Below, one piece after another: positions 1 to 5,100 of a stretch of 5,100 nucleotides of DNA. Position 1 is the first letter of the stretch, and each line of letters starts with the position of its first letter. Source of the stretch: Verrucomicrobiota bacterium (GTDB lineage: Bacteria; Verrucomicrobiota; Verrucomicrobiia; Chthoniobacterales; UBA10450); contig QHQV01000009.1 in assembly GCA_003219945.1 (NCBI GenBank), positions 1 to 5,100 of the forward strand, given 5' to 3'. Below the pieces are notes generated by a model. That model was given only the letters and a program-made list of their open reading frames with translations. It ran no database searches and had not been told where the DNA came from. The translations under genes were made by a program, and so were the position numbers.

Positions 1-1360
1 CGAATAGCGCGACATTGAAATAAATTACCAGCCCTGTTACATCAACCAACGTAGCGACAAATGGTGCTGATGAAGCCGCCGGATCGAGTCCGCAACGGCG
101 CAGCAAAAAGGGGAGCATCGCGCCACTCAGAGTCCCCCAAAGCACGACCCCGACAAGCGCAGCCCCGACAGTGAGTGCAACCAGCCAGTGATATTTTCCG
201 TAATCGAAAATGTGCAAGTATTGCCACAGCGTGATTCGGAAGAAACCGATAGTTCCAAGAATTAAGCCGAGCGAAAGTCCGGACAGCAACTCCTTGCGCA
301 CGACGCGAAACCAATCGCGCAGACGTAATTCGCCGAGTGCCATTGCACGGATCACGAGCGTCGTTGCTTGCGATCCGGAGTTGCCGCCACTGGAGATGAT
401 CAAGGGCAAAAACATCGCTAGAATGGCCGCCCTCTCGATCTCGCTGTTGTAGCCCTGCATTGCAGTTGCGGTCAGCATTTCGCCGAGAAACAGGATGACC
501 AGCCAGGTAGCCCGTTTCTTTACCATCCGCAGAAATGGGATGGTCGTATACGGCTCGTCCAATGCTTCCATGCCGCCGAGTTTCTGGATGTCTTCGGTCG
601 CTTCTTCCTCGGCTACGTCGAGCATGTCATCGCTCGTGACGATCCCGACCAGCACGCCGTTTGAATCGACTACCGGCAAGGCGGCGCGATCGTACTTGCG
701 GAAGACGTTCAGCGCATCCTGCTGCGAATCGCTCGCGTTCAATGCCGCAAAGTTTTGATCGCGAATCTCGCTCACTTTTGTCGTGAGCGGTCGGAGCAGG
801 AACTCGCGCATCCGCACGTCGTCGATCAATTTGCCGCGATCATCGACAACGTAAATGAAGTTTAGCGTCTCGCGGTCGCGACCGTACTCGCGGATATAAT
901 CAAGTACATGTTGCACGGTCCAATCTTCCTTCGCTGCGATAAAATCCGGCGTCATCAATCGCCCGACGCTGTCTTCGGGATAGCCGAGCAGCGCCGTGGC
1001 TACTCGGCGTTCTTCAGGCGTGAGCAGACGGATCAACTGCCGCGCCGCGGCACTCGGCAATTCCTCCAGCAGCGCCGTGCGATCGTCCGGCGACATCTCA
1101 TTCAGAATGGCTACCACTTGCTCGTGTGCCATCGCGCGTAACAAGTTCTGCTGTTCCTCGATCCCGAGGTATTCAAAAACATCCGCCGCCAGATCGTGCG
1201 GCAACACCCGAAAGATGATCACCTGTTCATCTTCCGGCATATCGAGGATTACCTCGGCGACATCGGCCGGCGGGAATTCGTGGAAAACTTCGCGGAGCGC
1301 CGTGAAGTTACGGGCGTCGATCAGGCTCCTGATTTCCGGTTCTAAGATCTTCCCGACCAT
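1..1360 (-). CDS. mgtE: MgtE-type magnesium channel/transporter (C-terminus cut by window edge)
   Basis: Inner-membrane Mg2+ channel that imports Mg2+ and closes when cytoplasmic Mg2+ is high. The minus strand stays open for 453 codons from the ATG at 1360 to the window edge. An in-frame TAG at 1372-1370 lies only three codons upstream, so this ATG is the natural start, although no clear Shine-Dalgarno precedes it. Residues 1 to about 130 form the acidic helical MgtE N domain. Two CBS domains follow: the first opens at [10 protein letters not shown] (131-140), the second covers about 195-255 and includes [19 protein letters not shown] (227-245). The plug helix follows, then a hydrophobic pore region from about 284. 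The family hallmark [20 protein letters not shown] is at 325-344, and [18 protein letters not shown] is at 426-443. Asp440 matches the conserved pore aspartate (Asp432 in the Thermus protein, from memory). MgtE proteins are about 450 residues, so only a few C-terminal residues should be missing. It is divergent from the beta-oxidation genes and has no evident functional link to them. Identification is very secure. Confidence 0.96.
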   Translation of the reverse strand, partial: MVGKILEPEIRSLIDARNFTALREVFHEFPPADVAEVILDMPEDEQVIIFRVLPHDLAADVFEYLGIEEQQNLLRAMAHEQVVAILNEMSPDDRTALLEELPSAAARQLIRLLTPEERRVATALLGYPEDSVGRLMTPDFIAAKEDWTVQHVLDYIREYGRDRETLNFIYVVDDRGKLIDDVRMREFLLRPLTTKVSEIRDQNFAALNASDSQQDALNVFRKYDRAALPVVDSNGVLVGIVTSDDMLDVAEEEATEDIQKLGGMEALDEPYTTIPFLRMVKKRATWLVILFLGEMLTATAMQGYNSEIERAAILAMFLPLIISSGGNSGSQATTLVIRAMALGELRLRDWFRVVRKELLSGLSLGLILGTIGFFRITLWQYLHIFDYGKYHWLVALTVGAALVGVVLWGTLSGAMLPFLLRRCGLDPAASSAPFVATLVDVTGLVIYFNVALF

Positions 1361-1492
1361 GTTGCGTTTCTAGCACTCGCACTTGCTCAAAGCAACGCCT
1401 CGCCAAGGCTTCTTCAAAACGTTGCAAAAGACGCCCGCGTCGTAGTTAACTCTGGTCTTCCGCACTTGGCATTTGCGGGGAAACGTTCCAAA
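1361..1492. promoter_or_regulatory. Divergent intergenic spacer between mgtE and the fadJ-like gene
   Basis: These 132 bases separate two divergent starts, so both promoters are expected here or just inside the genes. On the plus strand TTGCAA (1422-1427) followed 17 bases later by GTTAAC (1445-1450) is the best sigma70-like pair I can find, but the -10 match is poor. No convincing minus-strand promoter is visible. Two very small inverted repeats sit in what would be the mgtE leader: TTGCT/AGCAA (1383-1387 and 1391-1395, loop of 3) and GCCT/AGGC (1397-1400 and 1406-1409, loop of 5). The spacer is probably too short for a full M-box Mg2+ riboswitch leader, and I see no such architecture. The assignment as regulatory rests mainly on position. 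Confidence 0.4.
1477..1481 (+). promoter_or_regulatory. Weak ribosome binding site that favours the start at 1493
   Basis: GGGGA is the only purine-rich Shine-Dalgarno-like stretch before the fadJ-like gene. It lies 11 bases before the ATG at 1493, somewhat longer than ideal. It is located inside the frame that a TTG at 1466 would open, and it is too far from the ATGs at 1502 and 1526. It therefore supports 1493 modestly over the alternatives. Confidence 0.35.
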
Positions 1493-3628
1493 ATGAAGAT
1501 AATGCCCGCAGTTGCTACAGCTCCAATGATTCGGCAGGAGACCGGCGACGATCACATTTGCGTGCTCACGTTCGATCGTCCCAACTCGGGCGCGAACATT
1601 TTCGACGCCGCTACTCTCGATGAGTTGAATGAGCACCTCGATGCCGTGGAGAAAGATCCTTCGCTGCGGGGCTTGATCGTCGCATCGGCAAAGAAGTCCA
1701 TCTTTGTCGCGGGCGCGGATTTGAAAACCCTGTTAGAAGCAGCGAAAACCGGTGAAATGCGCGGATTCATTGAGCGCGGGCAAGAGGTTTTCAATCGCCT
1801 GGCCAATCTAAAAATTCCAACCGTTGCCGCCATTCATGGCGCGTCGGCCGGCGGCGGCTATGAAGTTGCGCTCGCCTGCGACTATCGCATCGCATCAGAT
1901 GCTCCTGCAACACGGATCGGTTTGCCCGAAACGGGTCTGGGACTTCTTCCCGCCTGGGGCGGTTGCACACGATTGCCGCGGTTGATCGGCGCTGAAAAGG
2001 CCGCGGAAGTGATTTTGAAAGGCAAACTGTATTCTGCTCAGGAAGCTTTGAACATTGGACTGGTCGATGAAATTGCGCCGCCCGATCAGCTTCTCGATCG
2101 CGCACGTGAAAAGCTGCGCGGTGGAAAGCGCAAAATCGACGGACGAGCTCCTGCGAACAAGAGCTCCAAGGACTTCACTCCTCCAAAACAACGTGGAAAC
2201 CCGGCGCTCGAACGTGCTTACGAAATCATCGATAAAACTTTGTCGATTTCGCCCAATGAATCGTTGCGCTTGGAGCTGGAGGGGATTGTTGGGCTTGGCA
2301 AAACGGAGTCGACGCAAAACCTCATTCGCAATTTTTTCCTCGCGGAAAAATACAAGAAAGGAACTGCGCGAACGCCGCCTGAAAAAATCGTGCACGCCGC
2401 TGTGATTGGCGCCGGCGTCATGGGCTCTGGCATCGCGCAATGGCTCAGCTCGCGTGGCGTCACCGTGATCCTACGCGACGTCGCGCGCGAACAGATTGAT
2501 CGCGGGTTGGCGAACGTCGAAAAAATCTACGCCGGTGCGGTAAAGCGCGGCTTGATGAGTGAGGAAAAGGCAAAACAGGGGCGCGCCCGGATTTGTGGCT
2601 CGACCGCGCCCATGGAATTGCGCGACGTGCAATTCGTAATTGAAGCGACTTCTGAGAGGATGGAGATCAAGAAAGAAGTTTTCCGCGAGCTGGCGATGGA
2701 AGCCGGCCCGAAGACCATCGTTGCGACAAATACTTCAGCGCTTTCTGTCAGCGAACTGGCCGAAGTGACGGTTTCGCCGGAGCACGTGATCGGATTGCAT
2801 TTCTTCAATCCGGTGAGCCGAATGAAACTGGTGGAAGTTGTTATTGCGAAGCAAACATCCGACGAAACGCGGGAGCGGAGCCTGGCTTTTGTACGGCAGG
2901 TCGGAAAAGTGCCGATAATCGTGCGCGATAGCCCCGGGTTCCTGGTGAACCGCGTTTTGTTTCCGTACTTGCTCGATGCGGCTGAGCTATTCGAGAGCGG
3001 CGTGGACGCGGAACGGATCGATCGTGCGCTGGTGGAATGGGGAATGCCCATGGGTCCGTTGCGATTAATCGATGAAATCGGCGTCGATATTACGATTGAT
3101 ATCGGCAACACTCTCGAGAAGGCTTACGGGCAGCGCGATCGCGTCGCAGCTGTCCTGCTTTGGCTGCGCGACCAGCAGATGCTGGGCCGCAAAACAGGCG
3201 CAGGTTTTTACAAATACGAAGGCAAGAAGCAGACGCCTAACGATTCGCTGGTGGAGTGGCGACGCGGATTGCACGGTGAGCCGGAGGGGGGTGAAGGACC
3301 AAACATTCCACCGGACTCGCATGGGGATCCGCGGTTGCGTTTAAATGAAGAAGAGCTGACTCACCGGCTGATTTTTCTAATAGTAAATGAGGCCGCTCGT
3401 TGCGTGGAAGAGGGAGTCGTCGATTCTGCCGAGGATGCGGATTACGGAATGATTTTGGGAACTGGTTTCGCGCCGTTCCGCGGCGGGCCGTTGCGATATG
3501 CGGAACACTTTGGACCAAAGAAGATCGTCGAGGAGCTGGAACGGCTGGCCCGAACTGAAGAGAAATTTGCTCCCTGTGAAATTTTAAAGAAGCATGCGCG
3601 CGATGGGACGAAATTTTATGAGGAGTAA
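1493..3628 (+). CDS. fadJ: FadJ-like fused enoyl-CoA hydratase / 3-hydroxyacyl-CoA dehydrogenase
   Basis: Multifunctional beta-oxidation enzyme: hydrates trans-2-enoyl-CoA to L-3-hydroxyacyl-CoA and oxidises it with NAD+ to 3-ketoacyl-CoA, in the cytoplasm. Length from this start is 711 residues, close to E. coli FadJ (714) and FadB (729). Residues about 15-205 are a crotonase domain, with oxyanion-hole segments AGADL (73-77) and GASAGGG (116-122). Glu124 (GGGYE) and Glu146 (GLPET) match the FadB catalytic pair Glu119/Glu139. A linker follows, then a Rossmann NAD-binding domain with VIGAGVMGSGIA (304-315) and an acidic residue, Asp329, ending the second strand. Ser415 (NTSAL), His436 (HFFNP), Glu448 (LVEVV) and Asn486 (GFLVNR) match the dehydrogenase active site; the 12-residue His-Glu spacing equals that of FadB. 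Two C-terminal dehydrogenase domains (about 482-575 and 620-700) flank a Gly/Pro/Glu-rich stretch (595-612). A TTG at 1466 and ATGs at 1502 and 1526 are alternative starts; all lie before the crotonase fold. FadJ-type enzymes normally partner a thiolase, not seen here. FadB versus FadJ class is not resolvable by eye. Confidence 0.95.
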   Translation: MKIMPAVATAPMIRQETGDDHICVLTFDRPNSGANIFDAATLDELNEHLDAVEKDPSLRGLIVASAKKSIFVAGADLKTLLEAAKTGEMRGFIERGQEVFNRLANLKIPTVAAIHGASAGGGYEVALACDYRIASDAPATRIGLPETGLGLLPAWGGCTRLPRLIGAEKAAEVILKGKLYSAQEALNIGLVDEIAPPDQLLDRAREKLRGGKRKIDGRAPANKSSKDFTPPKQRGNPALERAYEIIDKTLSISPNESLRLELEGIVGLGKTESTQNLIRNFFLAEKYKKGTARTPPEKIVHAAVIGAGVMGSGIAQWLSSRGVTVILRDVAREQIDRGLANVEKIYAGAVKRGLMSEEKAKQGRARICGSTAPMELRDVQFVIEATSERMEIKKEVFRELAMEAGPKTIVATNTSALSVSELAEVTVSPEHVIGLHFFNPVSRMKLVEVVIAKQTSDETRERSLAFVRQVGKVPIIVRDSPGFLVNRVLFPYLLDAAELFESGVDAERIDRALVEWGMPMGPLRLIDEIGVDITIDIGNTLEKAYGQRDRVAAVLLWLRDQQMLGRKTGAGFYKYEGKKQTPNDSLVEWRRGLHGEPEGGEGPNIPPDSHGDPRLRLNEEELTHRLIFLIVNEAARCVEEGVVDSAEDADYGMILGTGFAPFRGGPLRYAEHFGPKKIVEELERLARTEEKFAPCEILKKHARDGTKFYEE

Positions 3629-3635
3629 AGTGTTC

Positions 3636-3716
3636 GTCATGTCGAGCGAAGTCGAGACATCCCGTTGCGGAACGCAGCATTTTTACGCGGGATTCCTCGA
3701 CTTCGTTCGGAATGAC
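3636..3716. repeat. Imperfect inverted repeat of interspersed-repeat type in the fadJ/acyl-CoA dehydrogenase spacer
   Basis: Two 29-base arms (3636-3664 and 3688-3716) are reverse complements at 24 of 29 positions and enclose a 23-base loop. In RNA two of the five mismatches become G-U pairs, giving an uninterrupted run of 15 pairs in the middle of the stem. The loop itself contains TGCG-GAA-CGCA (3666-3676), a perfect 4-bp mini-hairpin. The left arm also has a direct repeat, GTCGAG at 3641-3646 and 3651-3656. The style of sequence, a 'GTCAT..CGAGCGAAGTCGAG' core pointing both ways, resembles dispersed intergenic palindromes I remember from environmental bacterial genomes, so this is likely one copy of a family, but only one copy is in this window. 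There is no T-run after the stem, so it is not a typical intrinsic terminator. It carries no transposase and is best seen as a REP- or MITE-like element. Confidence 0.75.
3709..3712 (+). promoter_or_regulatory. Probable ribosome binding site of the acyl-CoA dehydrogenase, inside the hairpin
   Basis: GGAA ends six bases before the ATG at 3719, a usual Shine-Dalgarno spacing, and supports 3719 over the in-frame ATG at 3728, which has no good site in front of it. The four bases lie in the right arm of the inverted repeat, and both G residues would be base-paired in the folded mRNA. The match is short, so the call is tentative. Confidence 0.35.
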
Positions 3717-3718
3717 AG

Positions 3719-5100
3719 ATGATCGATATGAAATCGCCCCTCGAAGCGCCGGAAAAACAGATCGCTGAGGAAACGAGCGCAAAGCAGGAAAAGCCGGTAC
3801 CTCCTGCCGTCATTGACACATCGAAGATGGGGAAAGGCCAGCGCGAAGCGCTCGAGCTCGCGGAGGCCGCGCGCGATCCGCTCGAAGACCGCGGCAGTTT
3901 TGCCAGCAACCTGTTTGTCGGACGTTACGATTTCAATCGAATCCATCCGTATCCCGCGCAGAGCGCCGAAGATCGCGCCGCTGGCGAAGAGTTTTTGCGC
4001 AACCTTGAAACTTATTTGCGCGAACACGTCGATCCTGATGAGATCGATCGCACCGGTGAAATTCCGCCGGAGAACTTCAGAGGCCTCGCGGAGATCGGCG
4101 CGTTTGGGATCAAGGTGCCGAAGAAATACGGAGGGCTTGGGTTATCCCAATCGAATTATGGACGCGCGGCGGTGTTGCTTGGCAGTTGGGATGGAAACGT
4201 CGCCGCGCTGGTGTCTGCGCACCAGTCAATCGGTGTTGCGCAACCTTTGCTTTTATTTGGCACCGAAGAGCAGAAACAAAAATATCTGCCACGCGTCGCG
4301 GGCGGAGAGATCTCTGCGTTCGCATTGACGGAAACACACGCAGGCTCAGACCCGGCGACGATGAGCCTGCGCGCCGAGCCAACTCCGGACGGACGTGAAT
4401 TCGTTCTAAATGGCGAAAAGCTTTGGTGCACTAACGGTGTGAAAGCCGGCGTGCTCGTAGTGATGGCGCGCACGCCGTCGAAGATGATAGGCGGGAAAGA
4501 GCGCAAACAGATCACTGCATTCATTGTCGATGTCGATACGCCGGGACTGGAGATCATTTATCGCTGCCGGTTCATGGGACTGCGCGCGCTTTACAACGCA
4601 GTCGTGAAGTTCACGGACGTGCGCATCCCGCGGGAGAACATCATTTTCAAAGAAGGCGCCGGACTCAAAGTCGCGCTTACGACGTTGAACACCGGGCGGC
4701 TGACGTTGCCGGCGGCGTGCGTTGGCCTGTCCAAAAGGCTGCTCGAGATCTCGCGGAAATGGGCGGGCGAACGCATTCAATGGGGCGTCCCGATCGGCAA
4801 ACATGCCGCCATCGCCGGAAAAGTTGCCGAGATGGCGGGCAATGTCTTCGCAATGGAAGCGATGACCTTTCTCACTTCATCGCTGCTCGATCGCAAGGCA
4901 GGCGATCTGCGCATTGAAACTGCCATGTGCAAGATGTGGGCCACGGAAATGACGTGGAAGATTGCGGATGACGCGATGCAAGTACGCGGTGGCCGCGGCT
5001 ACGAGACAGCACAATCGCTGGCCGGACGCGGCGAACAGCCGATCGCGGTTGAGAGATTCCTTCGCGACTGTCGCGTGAACACGATCTTCGAAGGTTCGAG
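3719..5100 (+). CDS. Acyl-CoA dehydrogenase, FadE10-like (3' end cut by window edge)
   Basis: FAD-dependent enzyme for the first step of beta-oxidation, acyl-CoA to trans-2-enoyl-CoA, passing electrons to electron-transfer flavoprotein. The frame is open for 460 codons to the window edge; an in-frame TGA at 3713-3715 limits the start to ATG 3719 or 3728. Residues 1 to about 58 are a charged, Lys/Glu/Pro-rich extension with no signal peptide. SFASNLFVGRYDFNRIHPYP (60-79) opens the conserved part, and the helical N-terminal domain runs to about 195. FALTETHAGSDP (201-212) is the first family signature, with GEKLWCTNG (232-240) in the middle beta domain. The C-terminal helical domain carries ALTTLNTGRLTLPA (319-332), QVRGGRGYET (421-430) and RDCRVNTIFEGS (449-460). 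Glu458 in IFEG matches the catalytic base of MCAD (Glu376) and VLCAD. Several motifs, such as LVSAHQSIGV and the LTTLN motif, closely recall Mycobacterium tuberculosis FadE10 as I remember it; that protein is well over 600 residues, so a C-terminal extension is expected beyond the window. It probably shares an operon with the fadJ-like gene 90 bases upstream. Chain-length preference cannot be read here. Confidence 0.95.
   Translation, partial: MIDMKSPLEAPEKQIAEETSAKQEKPVPPAVIDTSKMGKGQREALELAEAARDPLEDRGSFASNLFVGRYDFNRIHPYPAQSAEDRAAGEEFLRNLETYLREHVDPDEIDRTGEIPPENFRGLAEIGAFGIKVPKKYGGLGLSQSNYGRAAVLLGSWDGNVAALVSAHQSIGVAQPLLLFGTEEQKQKYLPRVAGGEISAFALTETHAGSDPATMSLRAEPTPDGREFVLNGEKLWCTNGVKAGVLVVMARTPSKMIGGKERKQITAFIVDVDTPGLEIIYRCRFMGLRALYNAVVKFTDVRIPRENIIFKEGAGLKVALTTLNTGRLTLPAACVGLSKRLLEISRKWAGERIQWGVPIGKHAAIAGKVAEMAGNVFAMEAMTFLTSSLLDRKAGDLRIETAMCKMWATEMTWKIADDAMQVRGGRGYETAQSLAGRGEQPIAVERFLRDCRVNTIFEGS

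Noticed and set aside
908..1373. Plus-strand open frames opposite the start of mgtE
   Set aside because: They are antisense to the N domain of a clearly recognisable MgtE and have Arg/Ser-rich translations with no family resemblance.
1361..1492. Possible M-box (ykoK-type) Mg2+ riboswitch in front of mgtE
   Set aside because: Mg2+ transporters in Firmicutes often have one, but the leader here is at most about 130 bases before the opposite gene and contains only two trivial stems, with no multi-helix architecture or terminator.
1466..1492. TTG start nine codons upstream of the chosen fadJ start
   Set aside because: It is a rarer start codon without a Shine-Dalgarno, it would place the only GGGGA inside the coding region, and the added residues are not part of the crotonase fold.
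1895..2440. Long antisense open frame (181 codons, minus strand) within the fadJ-like gene
   Set aside because: It is opposite a strongly conserved enzyme, has Arg/Ser-rich low-complexity translation and no recognisable domain; it is a shadow of GC-rich codon usage.
2527..3111. Minus-strand open frame (194 codons) opposite the dehydrogenase domain
   Set aside because: Ser/Thr-rich composition, no domain, fully antisense to the NAD-binding and catalytic regions of the FadJ-like enzyme.
3636..3716. Intrinsic terminator after the fadJ-like gene
   Set aside because: The stem is long and imperfect, the loop is large, and the sequence after the stem (AGATGATCG) has no T-run; the downstream gene begins almost at once.
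3237..3782. Minus-strand open frame (181 codons) running from the end of the fadJ-like gene through the palindrome
   Set aside because: It is antisense to two real genes, and its middle is translated repeat of the kind that gives spurious proteins in many genomes.

Overview
The window looks like ordinary bacterial chromosome with dense coding and, by eye, a mid-50s GC content. It holds three protein genes. A divergently transcribed magnesium channel gene lies on the minus strand (1-1360, its last few codons beyond the left edge). Two fatty acid beta-oxidation genes lie on the plus strand: a fused enoyl-CoA hydratase / 3-hydroxyacyl-CoA dehydrogenase (1493-3628) and an acyl-CoA dehydrogenase (3719 to the right edge, cut just after its catalytic glutamate). 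No tRNA, rRNA, CRISPR array, transposase or phage gene was seen. Apart from the short spacers, everything is coding.

The organism cannot be named from the sequence alone. An AT-softened GC-rich composition, a FadJ-like fused enzyme next to a FadE10-like acyl-CoA dehydrogenase, and an intergenic palindrome of the 'GTCATTCCGAACGAAGTCGAGGA' style fit soil or environmental Verrucomicrobiota or Acidobacteriota best. This is an inference from remembered families, not a search result.

Layout: (a) 1-1360, MgtE-type Mg2+ channel with the full N domain, both CBS domains and the five-helix pore. (b) 1361-1492, a 132-bp divergent spacer with two tiny hairpins and no strong promoter. (c) 1493-3628, the FadJ-like enzyme, carrying both the hydratase/isomerase and the dehydrogenase catalytic residues. 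(d) 3629-3718, a 90-bp spacer almost filled by an imperfect 29-bp-arm inverted repeat. (e) 3719-5100, the acyl-CoA dehydrogenase.

The two plus-strand genes carry out successive beta-oxidation steps: acyl-CoA to trans-2-enoyl-CoA (acyl-CoA dehydrogenase), then to 3-hydroxyacyl-CoA and 3-ketoacyl-CoA (FadJ-like). The thiolase needed to finish the cycle is not in this window. The mgtE gene is functionally unrelated and only shares the spacer. The most unusual part is the fadJ/acyl-CoA dehydrogenase junction. There a repeat-type hairpin covers the likely ribosome binding site of the downstream gene, and a 30-codon reading frame crosses the hairpin and ends in an ATGA overlap with the downstream start. 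No clearly new biological system is evident.
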